From the NCBI GenBank assembly GCA_026214975.1, contig CM047815.1:81922800-81986799 (forward strand): DNA of 64,000 nt, in the 5' to 3' direction. This document shows positions 33,801 to 44,069 of this stretch, in pieces. Each line of letters starts with the position of its first letter. The first letter of the stretch is position 1. Made by a program: the position numbers and the translations under genes. This DNA comes from Gentiana macrophylla (Eukaryota > Streptophyta > Magnoliopsida > Gentianales > Gentianaceae). Under the pieces are notes generated by a model. That model made no database searches and was not told where the DNA came from. It worked only from the letters and a program-made list of their open reading frames with translations.

Positions 33801-34024
33801 CAGGGACGGCTCCAGGAATTTAATGACACGGATCGGAAATTTGTCATATTTTATAATTAGTAAGGTTAATTTTATATATAATAGTTGAATACGGGCCAAT
33901 AAGGATCAATATATAAAAAAATGGGGTCAATACACATATAAAATGTGTATCTAAAAAAAATTCACTTTAATATTTTTTTTAGCGGGTCGGATGACCTAAA
34001 TGAGCCAAGGTAGAGCCGCCCCTG
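33801..34024. mobile_element. Small hAT-like MITE
   Basis: This is a 224-bp unit with inverted ends CAGGGACGGCTC and GAGCCGCCCCTG, non-coding inside. I see no 8-bp duplication: the left flank is ATTATCAT and the right flank ACAAATTT. It abuts, or formed at, the start of a copia LTR relic. The superfamily guess rests on the termini only. Confidence 0.5.
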
Positions 34025-34047
34025 ACAAATTTTGATAAACCGTAATG
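34023..34047 (-). repeat. 25-bp relic of a copia LTR
   Basis: These 25 bases are identical to the start of the LTR at 37579 (TGACAAATTTTGATAAACC and onward). They are the only trace of the 3' LTR of the minus-strand copia element at 34837-37578. The rest is replaced by LINE sequence. Confidence 0.75.
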
Positions 34048-34700
34048 GGTAAACGGTAGACGGAGGAAGAGGCCTCTCCAAAAAAGAATAAATCATCAGC
34101 AAAAAGCAGATGAGAGATCCCAACACCACCCTTAGCTATGCGGTAAGGTCTCCAAAGCCTCAAACTAACCTCCTTTTGAATCATTTGTCCAAGAACCTCC
34201 ATACAAAGAATAAAAGATATGGTGACAGAGGTCCCCTGTCTCACACCACACTTAGGAGAAAAGTTGTTTAAGCGCTTGCTATTCTAGATAATGTTGGAGA
34301 GAGGCCGTCTTAATATAGAACATAATAATTAAGTCAACAATAGAAGAGTCAAACCCTAAAAACATACTCTAAAAAGTTACAGTTCGGTTCATCAAAAGCC
34401 TTTTCCAAATCCAGTTTAGCAGCAAACCAAAATCTATTCCCTTTTCTTTTCCTCATGTGATGAATAATTTCTTGCACAATGAAAATATTATTCGCCGCTT
34501 GTCTCCTCGGAATAAAGCTAGCTTGGGGCTGACTGACAAGATTCTTCATAATAGGTTTAATGAGATTGACAAGGACCTTACTAAAATTTTTAACCACCAC
34601 ATTGAAGAGGGATATTTTTTTTACCTTTAAAACTACATCGTATTGCTGAAACACTTGCATATTTTTTTGATCCGGTTACTCGGAGGATCATGACTCAAAT
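34045..34700 (-). pseudogene. LINE (non-LTR) reverse transcriptase fragment
   Basis: Minus-strand frames read KNFSKVLVNLIKPIMKNLVS, QASFIPRRQAANNIFIVQEI, AAKLDLEKAFDE, then after a gap RQGTSVTISFILCMEVL and GVGISHLLFADDLFFFGEAS. These are the conserved blocks of a plant L1-type ORF2 reverse transcriptase, including the FADD active-site motif. The middle is deleted and frames shift. Endonuclease and RNase H parts are absent, so the copy is dead. It lies between a copia LTR relic and truncated copia pol. Confidence 0.9.
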
Positions 34701-34745
34701 CAAATGGGCGACTATTATCAATCATATTCAAATCAGGTGTAATTT

Positions 34746-34836
34746 CAAAATATAAGTCAATTATCAAAAAAGAAGAAGAAAAGAATATAAGTCATTATAC
34801 ATTACCGTTTAATCATTTATTACTTCTCTATCTTAC
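34746..34836 (+). repeat. Direct repeat of the MITE segment at 33356-33446
   Basis: About 91 bp repeat with one short indel and one clear substitution (ACATTACCGTTTAATC against ACATTACCATTTAATC). The right border is exactly where copia pol begins, so this copy marks a rearrangement junction. Confidence 0.85.
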
Positions 34837-34839
34837 TTC

Positions 34840-35477
34840 TCAAAACCCGGCGGGATCCGCATATAAATCTCCTCATCAAGATCCCCATGTAAGAACGCGT
34901 TGTGAACGTCCATTTGATGGACATCCCAATTTTTAACAGCCGCTACAGCCAAAAATACACGGACAGTAACCATCTTTGCGACTGGGGCAAATGTCTCTGT
35001 ATAGTCGATCCCTTCTACCTGGTGATTCCCAAATGCCACCAACCTTGCCTTTAAGCGTTGGAGATTCCCATGCTCATCATATTTTTCTGTGTAGACCCAT
35101 TTGCTACCCAAAGCTTTCTTCCCAGGAGGCAATTCCTGCAGTACCCAAGTGCCCTGTTCCTCCAAGGCTTGAATTTCCTCGGCCATAGCCTTCCGCCAAC
35201 CCTCGAATTGGACGGCCTCCTTAAACGTTCGAGGAGGTTTCCCTGCAGTGACATTGGCTAGAAATCTCCTGTGTGCGTCAGAAAAACAAGAATAGTCCAC
35301 GAAGTGTGTAAGAGGATATAAACTACCTGAGGAGACCGATGAAGTGGTGGAGTGCGCTGAAGGACTTTCCTTATCGATTGCCATATGCGTCACATACTCA
35401 CGATATCTTGTATTCGGAACTTTTGCACGCTTCTCCTCGCCCACCAATTGCTGTTGTGTCTCCAGATAACTGCTCAC
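34840..35477 (-). pseudogene. copia reverse transcriptase, N-terminal part
   Basis: A frame of 214 codons holds a low-complexity linker, then [91 protein letters not shown]. These are the standard opening blocks of copia reverse transcriptase. The usual KGYxQ is changed to FGNHQ. The frame ends at a junction with repeat DNA at 34837, before the catalytic YVDD. Confidence 0.92.
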
Positions 35478-35752
35478 TCACAACTCCATCATCGGTCGGT
35501 ACTTCACCACCCCCCTCACCAACCTGCGTCTCCCCCCTGAATCCACACCTACGGGATCCGCATTTTGTGGAGGCGGCTCCACATGCGTATCATTAGGTCC
35601 CATTTCGAACTCATCGACCTCAATATCGGGAAAAACGACCGGAGGAGGGGGAGGATGTGTTGACTCACGCAAAGGAAAATATGTTCAAAAATTTCACATC
35701 TCTTGAAACAAAATTTCTTCCTGTTTCCAAATCCATAAGTGTCCATCCCTTT

Positions 35753-37207
35753 TTAGCAAAAGGATATCCCAAAAACACACTTTCTACTACGGCTTTCGAA
35801 TTTATCCCCTTTATGTTTTAAATTGTGTGCATAACACAAACATCCAAAAACTCTCAACGCGTCAAAACTCGGAGGTTTACCAAATAAACATTCATAGGGT
35901 GTTTTATAGCTCAAAACGCTAGACGGAGTCCGGTTAATCAAATGGCATGCCGTCATCACACATTCCCCCCAATATTTTATTGGAAGATGTCCCTCAAACC
36001 TCAAGGCTCTAGCTACATTCAATATATGTTGGTGTTTTCGTTCTACTCGACCATTCTGTTGTGGGGTGCCTACACATGATGTTTCGAAAATAATACCTTC
36101 CTTTTGAAATTGTGGCAACAAACGTTTAAATTCCGTCCCATTGTCACTTCTGACTCGCATAATTTTCACACCGAATTGGCGATCAATCAATGCCATAAAA
36201 TTCATAAAAATATTCTCAACTTCCCATTTATTATATAATAAATAAACCCACACGGATCTAGAAAAATCATCCACAATCGTCAGAAAATAAGAGGCCCCGC
36301 ATGTAGAAGGTGTCGTATATGGTCCCCACAAATCACAATGCACAAGTTCGAAAATCCGACTCGCCCTACTATCACTACTTGGGAAACTCTCCCTAGGTTG
36401 TTTAGCCCGGAAACATACCTCACACCCATCTTTATTTAAAGAACTAAAGTCACTCATATTGGGAAGTTGCTTCAAGACTTTTTCTGAAGGATGTCCCAAA
36501 CGCTTGTGCCATAATTCCATTGAGTCTTTCCCTCCAATAGTCATAACCTTCGTGTGTGGTACTCCTCGGAAAAAGAAAAGTCCATCTTCGCGCTCACCCA
36601 CTCCAATCAGACTCCTCGTCGTTCGGTCCTGTAAAACACACAATGTAGAAGTGAACTGCACCTGACAGTCAAGCTCATCAATCAACTGTGTCACCGACAA
36701 TAAGTTACACGCCAAATTCGGTACATAAAGGACATTATTTAATTTTAAACCACCGGGCAATATAATAGTTCCTTCATGTGTAGCCTGTGAAATACGACCA
36801 TCGGGGAGCCCAACCGGGCAATCTTTGATCACCTGAATATTTATTAAATTATTCAACTCACCGGTCACGTGATGTGTTGCACCGGTGTCAATTATCCACG
36901 AACACTTACCGTTCACACGATCCTTGGGTTTTGCGAGATTCAAGATATTGAGTATCCCTTGCCACTGTGCCGGGGTTAAATTAGGAAGCCCACCTTCTCC
37001 GGGTTCCCAGTAACTTGATCCATTCGAATTTTCTGGGAGTGCTTGGCCTTGTATTATTTGCACGAACCGAGCTAGATTCGAGCCGGCCCGAACCTCCATA
37101 ATTCCCCACCAAGCCGCCCGCTCCTTGTCTTCCTTGTCCGGCTCCGTATGTCCTCCACCTTGGGTGCCACGGCTGCTCCACGGCCCCCTCGGCCGCCACC
37201 CCACCAC
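35753..37207 (-). pseudogene. copia Gag tail, protease and integrase
   Basis: A frame of 484 codons carries, in order: the gag C-terminus; an aspartic protease with WIIDTGATHHVTG at about residue 104; the integrase zinc domain (LWHKRLGHPSEKV...CEVCFRAKQ, about 232-275); and the integrase core (HCDLWGPY, IVDDFSRSVWVYL, VRSDNGTEFK, TPQQNGRVERKHQHIL) with D, D and E in place. It ends by frameshift at CVFGISFC. Protease and integrase catalytic residues are intact, but the frame is separated from reverse transcriptase and Gag is defective. Confidence 0.93.
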
Positions 37208-37518
37208 TCGGGGTAACCATGAATTTCGAAATACCCTTGCTCGCCATGTCCATTCCTGCTGCAGTAATTACAATATTTTGCAGCGTTTTCGGCCTTTGTT
37301 TTTGCTCGAAGATCCATCTGAATTTTCATTGCCGTCATCATGTCTTGGTCCTCCTTGCTCTGACCGACTTGTCCTCCACGCAGCCTTTCCTCCTGAGTCA
37401 ATTTTTGGTATGCCCGATCAAGGGATGGAAGAGGGTCCAATTTTTTTTCTTGTTCATCGCCTTCGTCCATGGTGATGACCTGCTGGTTTGATTTTGCAGC
37501 TTTAAGTTTTGCTGCTGC

Positions 37519-37550
<32 letters not shown>

Positions 37551-37560
37551 CAAGTACCGT
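37072..37560 (-). pseudogene. copia Gag, 5'-deleted
   Basis: After a poly-lysine start (from the A-tract at 37520-37551) the frame reads TMDEGDEQEKKLDPLPSLDR and AYQKLTQEERLRGG, then a zinc-knuckle-like CNYCSRNGHGEQGY. The expected last cysteine of the C-C-H-C knuckle is not present (Tyr). The large N-terminal part of copia Gag is missing, so the A-tract probably sealed a deletion or is a slippage expansion. It overlaps the protease frame. Confidence 0.75.
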
Positions 37561-37565
37561 AACCT

Positions 37566-37578
37566 GGCTCCGATACCA
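37566..37578 (-). other. Primer-binding site (initiator tRNA-Met type)
   Basis: On the minus strand TGGTATCGGAGCC follows the LTR end TTTGTCA. It differs by one base from TGGTATCAGAGCC, the usual complement of initiator tRNA-Met in plant copia elements. It fixes the inner LTR border at 37579. Confidence 0.85.
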
Positions 37579-37775
37579 TGACAAATTTTGATAAACCGTA
37601 ATGTTCTGTTTTCATTCCATCATCAATCATATATTTATACATCATAAGAGAAACCCTATCACCGTAAAATACCGACTATGTCCTTTTCCTACTTACCATA
37701 GAACTTAATTACTCATAATTCAATAATAATAATAATGTATATAGATATATCCGCAATAGCCCCTGATTATCATGC
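37579..37775 (-). repeat. 5' LTR of the truncated copia element (outer end uncertain)
   Basis: The LTR starts TGACAAATTTTGATAAACC next to the primer-binding site. Because only 25 bp of the partner LTR survive (34023-34047), the outer border cannot be measured; I place it before the GC-richer DNA near 37770. Confidence 0.5.
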
Positions 37776-37799
37776 AAGCTGGTGCATGTGAAGCTAGCT

Positions 37800-37996
37800 G
37801 GACTCTGCAGTTCTTCTCCGATCCCTTTGCTGATGAGATTGATGCTTGTGCCTTGTAGTGGGCAATCCACTAAAATTTTGCACGCTCTAAGAAAAGAATC
37901 ACATTCAGCCGTCCACACTAAAGGCCTGCAGTATGGATTGCTTGCTAAAAGCATCAATCTCATCGGCAAAGAGATCAAAGAAGGACTGCAAAGTCC
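37800..37996. repeat. About 200-nt hairpin with near-perfect arms
   Basis: Arm 37800-37849 (GGACTCTGCAGTTCTTC ... TGATGAGATTGATGCTT) pairs with 37947-37996 (AAGCATCAATCTCATCGGC ... CTGCAAAGTCC). Roughly 48 paired positions carry six differences, all transitions. Partial pairing continues inward (GGCAATCC with GGATTGCTT). Loop and imperfect stem cover about 100 nt. It resembles a young plant miRNA or siRNA fold-back, or a MITE. No flanking duplication was seen and it matches no miRNA family I remember. Confidence 0.7.
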
Positions 37997-38045
37997 GTTC
38001 TTATTTTATTTTATAATTAGTATGAATCATATGAAGTATGAATAG

Positions 38046-39135
38046 TAGTAAACAAAGTAAACCCTTTGTTTTTTTAAAGGAAAAAGTAACCTTTTTTGTG
38101 TGTTAAAAAATAACCCATATAACACAATATATTCATAAAATGATATTTATCAGTGTACGTGGAGAAATGGCTTTCATATTTAGTATTGGTTTTGAAAGGT
38201 AATGAATGTAAAACAAATTTCCGTCATTGAGCGTTTCTGCCTTCCTTTTGGCTTATCTAAATAGTACCACCGTTCAAAACTGTTTTTAATGATTTATGTA
38301 ATCATAAATACCTTATTATACCATTGCAACGTGTTGAATACAACTGTTTCATATATTAATTAACGTTTGTTGTATTGATAAAAGAGAATACTAGGTATAA
38401 ATGTGTTAAATAATGGTATTTAAGACATCGGGCAATAGTTAATTTAGCTTATACTTTTAGTGTAGAGACAGGAGTTGGCCGTTAGAAGCAAAATTAGGTT
38501 GTGTGTGTAATTTTTCGTATCTGAAAAAAAAAATTGTGTTAGATAATGATCAATTTAATCAAACCTTAGGCCCGGTCCTCTTAAGTCTATATCCAATTAA
38601 GGCGTCCGGCACACACAACACCAAAAAAAAACAAAAAAAACAAAAAAAAAAAGAAAAGGAAAAAACAAAGTCTAGTAAGTGAAAAATCCCAAAATATATG
38701 CAATAGAAAATTAGGAATTAGTCCCTAAAAAAAAAAAGAATTAGGACACATTTTGAAATATTTTTAAGGGCCAAAGACCCAAAAATACACAAAACGGACT
38801 TATTAGACTAATAAGGATAAAAAAAAATCTGTTGGACTTATAAGGACACAAATTAGATAGATAGACTCAAATACCCTTAAGAATGAAGAAGGGAAAAAAA
38901 AAGGATGGGCCGACGCACGCTGAATGTTTGTGATTTTTTTGTTTCTTTTTTTCTTATTCTTTTGGATACAGATGCTGAATGTTGTTGCTTTTTTTTATAA
39001 TTTTTTTTAGCACACGCTGCATGTGTTGTGATTTTTTTTTTTTTTTTTTGGTGATCCGGAGGTTTTAAAAAAATAGGAATTAGGACAAATTTTGAAATAT
39101 TTTTAATTAACAGCACACCTGATGCTGCCAGAAAA
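38046..39135. other. AT-rich intergenic DNA with A/T homopolymers
   Basis: No gene was seen. It holds A-rich runs (38625-38660), T-rich runs (38930-39050) and a short direct repeat, TAGGACAMATTTTGAAATAT, at about 38743 and 39081. The minus frame 38877-39116 is an artefact of low complexity. Confidence 0.6.
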
Positions 39136-39885
39136 TGGGCTCATCCACGTGGCACCTCTTTGGTGGCTCAACACTTGTTCCAGAGGAATAAACCACTTGA
39201 CTTCTTAGAGACGATCCCAGGGGGATCGCCCATCCGTTTTGTCATTACTGATCCTCGTGTGTCCGACCATAGTTGGATCGGGTCACCTCGATCTCTAGCA
39301 GGTCGAGAAGGAGTCGGGCACTGAGCTTTTGGTGACCGGCTGTGATCTTTGCCGATCTCTCAGATCGGGCTAGGTCTCTAGACTTGTACGATCTTGTGGT
39401 AGAAGGAGCTCGGCCATTACTCCCATCTCTATGAGCCGACTCCGCCGTCAATCAATCTCGAACAAAGCTCCTCTCTAATCTTATTCCTCACACGCATAAT
39501 AACCAGATAACTATTATAGAATCCTGAATAATAAAGGCTCAAATCTTTATCACTTAATGTTAATATTTGAGTACCATAATTATCTCCTATAATCATGGAG
39601 ATCACTCAATCATAATCTTTTTCCTTAGGGAGTACGTTAATCAGTGTCAATCACAGACACGCCACCTAAAACCCTAGGGCCTAAGCCCCTCTATATAAAC
39701 TGTCCCTAAGGAACTACGAAGACTTGATTCCAATTGAACCATTGGATACGTAGGCAGCTTGATCATCATCAAGTGCAGTCTAAAACAAATCGAGTCACCC
39801 CCTCCATCATCGTTTTTTCTGTGTTCTTAGGTCATAATCAAGGAAGTGAGTTTAAAGGATTACCTTGACGATTTCTGGATCGTCA
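39136..39885 (+). repeat. 5' LTR of the Tat-type element
   Basis: It runs from TGGGCTCATCCACG to TTTCTGGATCGTCA. A TATATAAAC word at 39694-39702, before TGTCCCTAAGG, is a plausible core promoter. The sequence repeats at 47466-48223 with few indels. Confidence 0.85.
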
Positions 39886-39905
39886 ATTGGCGCTAGAAGG
39901 AGGGC
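39886..39905 (+). other. Presumed primer-binding site
   Basis: Directly after the LTR end the sequence is ATTGGCGCTAGAAGGAGGGC. TTGGCGC is how the primer-binding sites of plant Tat/Athila elements usually start, but the tRNA cannot be named by eye. Confidence 0.55.
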
Positions 39906-39948
39906 CACTTCTGTTGATTGATAATCCCCGGAAAAGCTTCAGGATAAA

Positions 39949-40318
39949 CATGGTGACTACACGACAACAGGCTGCTAATGGTAATGGTGCTAACAACGCA
40001 TCAGAGTCTGATGCTAACCACCAGAATCAGCCGCAGCAGGAAAATGTCTTTCTCGACGCAACTCATCATGGGCTAGTTGATCAACTCATGGCTTTGGATG
40101 AATCCGTGAAAGCCGCAGTTCTCAATGCCGTCCTGGCAGAAGAGGATGAAGAAGATGGGGATTGGGAAGGCTTGGAAGAAGAAGGCCCCCTCAATGAAAA
40201 TTCACAGGATGTGAATCACTCAAACGGAGACTCGTCTGGAAAAAATTCCCAAAGTCCAGAACCAGAAGAAGATGATCCTAACGATGGATCGTGGGAGCCG
40301 ACGCCCCCCGCAGCGTAA
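39949..40318 (+). CDS. N-terminal acidic region of Tat-type Gag
   Basis: The frame is open from 39887, but the ATG at 39951 (MVTTRQQAANG) after the primer-binding region is the likelier start. The product is rich in Asn, Gln, Asp and Glu (AEEDEEDGDWEGLEEEGPLN and EPEEDDPNDGSWEPTPP), a typical disordered Gag leader. It stops at 40316-40318, and a different frame carries the rest of Gag. A frameshift therefore probably splits one protein. Confidence 0.6.
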
Positions 40319-40511
40319 GAATAGAAGAAAAGAAAATCGGTCGTCATCCTCAAACCTGCAAAGGCAATTGGTCGTCCCCCAGGCCATGGAAGCAGCTCGC
40401 GCCGAACTTGAGGCGATAGCCGGAAAAAAGTCAACGCTCCTAGCACTCGAGTCCCCTTTTTCCAAACAGATCGACAACTATCCGCGACCAGTATGATTCA
40501 AGATCCCTAAA

Positions 40512-41251
40512 TTGGAACCCTATGACGGAACTAAGGACCTCCAGGACCACCTGTTCCAATATCTCACGCACATGAATCTCGACTGTGCCCCTGAGGAGAT
40601 GAAGTGCAAAGCATTCCCCGCGCTACTCACTGGTCGAGCTCGGGAATGGTTTAAGAAAATACCACCAAGGACGATCTACAGCTTCGACACATTGGGAAAG
40701 ATGTTTCTTAACGCGTTCATCACTGCGAAGCCGTTCCAAAAGAACGCTACTCATCCGTCGCCCTCAGCGAAAAAAAAATGAGACGAAGATCGCAATACCT
40801 TAAGCGGTTCAGGGAAGAATCGCTGCAAGTTCGGGACGCTGACGATCAAGTCCGAATCGCATCCTTCGTGGCAGGGCTACGTGAAGGCAGGTTATATGCC
40901 AAGCTAAGCAGCAGGCTCCCCACCTCCATGGAAGAATGTCTGGAAGTGGCATTTAAGCACTGTCAGGCGGAAGAAGCTAACCGAGTAAAGCGAGAAGTGG
41001 AGAAGTCCGATCCCAAAAAGGACAAGTCAGTAGACCCATCCGGCAACAAGAGAAAGTCATATGGAGATCGTGCAAGTGGTTCGGTCACGGACCGACCCGA
41101 GAAGAGAAATGTCTTACGCCACTTCGAAGCCCCTTGGAGAGAAGGGACCAGAACAAGTTTTGTACCTACCATCAAGACATTGGACATGAGTTGGATAACT
41201 ACAGGGACTTCCATCGTGACGCAGAAGCAGCGATTGCAGAGGGAAAGCTAG
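40512..41251 (+). pseudogene. Retrotransposon Gag core (frameshifted)
   Basis: Two frames together give the gypsy Gag core. 40512-40781 has MEPYDGTKDLQDHLFQYLTH, CKAFPALLTGRAREWFKKIP. 40778-41251 has YLKRFREESLQVRDADDQVR, LYAKLSSRLPTSMEECLEVA and FKHCQAEEANRVKREVEKS. This is the retrotrans_gag pattern (YDG...W) of Tat elements. An A-tract at 40771-40780 sits at the frame change and looks like a homopolymer slip. Upstream residues in 40318-40511 belong to the same protein in a third frame. Confidence 0.85.
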
Positions 41252-42015
41252 ATGAGGTCGTGGATCGGCCCCGATATGGCGAACGTCGAGGACAGCGAGA
41301 CTATCAGCAGAGAAGCTATGGTCGTGATCGTGGCCGACAGGGCGAGCCCCAGAGAAGAAGAGAGCCTTCTCCCGACAAAGGTCAGCTGGTGGACAATAAC
41401 CCGATCAACACTATCAACACCATTGTGGGAGGCCCTGGCAACAGTCTAGAGTTCGGCAACTCAAGTACCCGAGTGGGTCCTGGGCAGACAGCCATGGGAA
41501 GTCGAGTCCCCTTTCAAGAAGTAGGATATGGGCCGAAGGACCCTCTCCCTATGATCCCTAACAATGAAGGGCTGGTCATTAAGGCTGTAGTAAATAAGAA
41601 TTTGGTTAAAAGAGTTTGCGTAGACACTGGTAGTGCGGTTAACGTTCTATACTTTGCAGCTTTTCAGGCAATGGGTCTCAAGGAATCCGAGCTCACTCCG
41701 GTCTCAGCACCCTTGTTCGGATTTTCCGGCCCCCCGATTCATCCACTGGGAATGGTTCGACTTGCAACGACATTCGGCAAGGAATCATCAGGAAGGACTC
41801 TCATGGTAAATTATGTCGTGGTCAAATCTTCATCAGCGTACAACATCATCTTGGGAAGGCCCGCCCTAATCGATCTGCGAGCCATAATCTCCCCAGCACA
41901 CATCAGTCTGAAGTTCCCGACCGCCAGAGGGTCGGTTGAAATTAAAGGAGACTTGGAGATCGCCCGAAGTTGCTATGCAGCTACCATCAACGGCAAAGGA
42001 ATCACTTTTGCCTAA
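41134..42015 (+). CDS. Gag zinc-finger region and aspartic protease of Tat-type element
   Basis: A frame of 293 codons begins with a zinc-knuckle-like KFCTYHQDIGHELDN, then a charged linker (RGQRDYQQRSYGRDRGRQGE). The retropepsin-like protease has RVCVDTGSAVNVLYFAAFQA as catalytic loop, then LFGFSGPPIHPLGMVRL and YNIILGRPALIDLRAI. The Asp of DTGS is present. The frame stops at KGITFA, where in complete elements reverse transcriptase would follow, so the element ends its sense coding here. The overlap with the Gag frame suggests an old frameshift. Confidence 0.85.
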   Translation: MERRDQNKFCTYHQDIGHELDNYRDFHRDAEAAIAEGKLDEVVDRPRYGERRGQRDYQQRSYGRDRGRQGEPQRRREPSPDKGQLVDNNPINTINTIVGGPGNSLEFGNSSTRVGPGQTAMGSRVPFQEVGYGPKDPLPMIPNNEGLVIKAVVNKNLVKRVCVDTGSAVNVLYFAAFQAMGLKESELTPVSAPLFGFSGPPIHPLGMVRLATTFGKESSGRTLMVNYVVVKSSSAYNIILGRPALIDLRAIISPAHISLKFPTARGSVEIKGDLEIARSCYAATINGKGITFA

Positions 42016-42113
42016 TATGTTCGGCAAGTCTTTGTTGGTTATCGTTTTTACAAACTATCTTTACTTCTGCATTTTAATTATCGCTCGTACTTTTTAACAT
42101 TTGAGGGGATTTT

Positions 42114-43586
42114 TGTCTCGGATTTTATCAACGGAAAACAAACAAGTAATAAATTATAAATCCGGTATACCCCAAGTGCAGGGATCGTAGTATAGCAACT
42201 AATACCGGGTCGATCTCAGAGGGAATCGACGTTATCTAGTTCATTAATTTTCCTAAGATTGATACCATTATTATTAAAACCTAGAATAACAAAACGAAAA
42301 GTAAACTGGACAGAGGATTGTCAGTCCAAAGCCAGGAAAGATCGTTGCGAAAAATAAATCTAAACTACAAACTAAGAAAATAAATAAAACTATTAAAACC
42401 ATGACAATGACTATGGTGATTCAACAAAGAACAAGCAATGATCCACCGTCCCGCAACCCTAGCTTTCTTTCTAAGGTTATCTTATGATGATTTAATTAAA
42501 CTTGTGATCCACCTAACAAAGGTATGAATTCCCAATCTCTTAGGTAATTCGTCTATCAATCTTTTATCTTTCGATCTTAAAGATTAACACTTTCAATTCA
42601 GAGGTGTAAGATTTATTCAATCTAGCGACCTAGATATTCAACCTAATCAACTCTCGTTACTTATAGGTTAAAGATCCAATCTTTCCTATGGTGATCTAGA
42701 GTTTACACGGCTCTCGCCACATAGTAAACATCAATAGCAAAACATCTCTCGATATAAATTTGCATAACACATAATCATAGAAAAGAAACAACTTTAATTA
42801 AAACTCACAAAATCATCCAAAGGAGAAATAAAACGCTGCAGAAAAGTTTCACATGCTTGCCCTAAGTTTGATCACTTCCACCATCCTCATGATCCGGAAG
42901 GAGAATGAAACAAAATAAATAAAACAACTAATCTAACCCTCGGTCGACCAAGCACAAGGCTTGGCCGACCGAGCACAACTCGGCTCGAATTTAGGGTTTC
43001 GCGCGTCTTTGAATGTGTGTATGATGATATTAGGGTTTGAAATAATGCGGCTATATATAGAAAAGTAAGTCGGTTTCAGCATGGCGGCGGACGGACGCCC
43101 GTCCACTCCTTCTGGACGCCCGTCCAGTTGGTGTAAATTCTTCGAGTCGGGCCGAGTCTTCTCAAACGCCCGTTCTATGTAAAATGAGACGCTCGTCCAC
43201 TGAAATCTTCAAAACTCTGAATCAAATTTCCTCTCCTGGACGCTCGTCCATATCTTCAGACGTCCGTCCAGGCTGCATGGGTAGTGAACGCTCGTTTGAT
43301 TCTTCAAATCTTCATTCCAATCCTCAACTTGCATCTTCCTCCTTCCATTAAATCTCCAATTATGACATGTTTATGCACCTACAAAACCACAAAGACATGC
43401 AAAGTGTAAAACCATAGATAATTACCAATAAAATCACGAAATTAGCTCAACTTTACACTTAAAGACTTTTAAAACCCATCTGCTCAATAATTCGATTAAA
43501 CCCTTAATTTCTATGCAAATAATACGAATATGGAGGAAATTATTACAAAATATAACGATATAAATCACATAAAATCACCCTAAACA
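42114..43586. repeat. Nested solo LTR, TSD ATTTT
   Basis: A 1,473-bp unit begins TGTCTCGGATTTTATC and ends CACCCTAAACA. It is flanked by perfect ATTTT copies (42109-42113 and 43587-43591). TG/CA ends and a 5-bp duplication mark a solo LTR. It contains the widespread plant words CCCCAAGTGCAGGGATCGTA and GGTCGATCTC, typical of gypsy LTR families, and a cluster of GGACGCCCGTCC palindromes. No coding sequence was found. Confidence 0.75.
43085..43300. repeat. Cluster of GGACGCCCGTCC-like palindromes
   Basis: About seven copies of a partly palindromic 12-13-mer occur near 43092, 43113, 43164, 43190, 43238, 43258 and 43287. The first two are exact; the others have CTC, TCC or AAC replacements. Spacing is irregular. 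They lie inside the solo LTR. Confidence 0.75.
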
Positions 43587-43739
43587 ATTTTCTCTATGTT
43601 ATTTACTTTCTTTTCGTCAAGGTTGGATATTTATTTTCTGATTAATCACGTCTTTGTCTGGTCTCAATGTGGCCACTTCTTGATTCTTATTTTGCACACT
43701 TTGTGAATTGCACAAACACTTATACTGCGCAGTAAAAGC

Positions 43740-43920
43740 TTTATGCGAGAAGTCAGTCCGATCTGGCCCGGCTCGCCTCGCTCTTAACGAGAAGTCAGCG
43801 CTAGTCTGGCCCTACTCATCCTTAAACAATACACGTGAAAAGTCAGTCTGACCTGACTCAGATCGCCGCGCTTCCAAACGAGAAGTCAGCACCAGCCTGG
43901 CCCCGCTCGTCCTCAAAACT
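43740..43920. repeat. Degenerate tandem repeat with AGAAGTCAG units
   Basis: GAGAAGTCAGYSC and GGCCC-GCTCG blocks recur four times in alternating long and short forms (about 43749, 43799, 43846, 43880), giving a unit of roughly 100 bp made of two halves. It precedes the GATCGATC array. Confidence 0.65.
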
Positions 43921-44069
43921 TCATATAAATAATTAATTCATAAGCCCAATCTAACGTAGTCCGGATTACTCTAGGAATTGGGAGCAAAGTCACCTTAAAT
44001 CAGCTAAGTTTAATGCCCACTATGTGGTCAGTTAAGCCCACGCTTTGGATTGTCTTCATAACTTCTTTT

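Larger units (their letters stand above)
34837..37578 (-). mobile_element. Truncated Ty1/copia element, minus strand
   Basis: Gene order on the minus strand is primer-binding site, shortened gag, protease/integrase and the first part of reverse transcriptase. The element stops at PPGFEK in the reverse transcriptase, so the YVDD active site, RNase H and most of the 3' LTR are lost. Gag lacks its N-terminal domain, replaced by a poly-lysine tract from a poly(A) run. Frameshifts separate the frames. It cannot move without help. Confidence 0.9.

Noticed and set aside
35339..35596. Plus-strand frames opposite the copia genes (also 37125-37491, 45268-45747)
   Set aside because: They are antisense shadows of well-supported minus-strand coding sequence.
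37800..37996. Known conserved plant miRNA precursor
   Set aside because: I compared by memory with miR160, 164, 167, 172, 393 and 482. Arms do not match; kept only as an unassigned hairpin.
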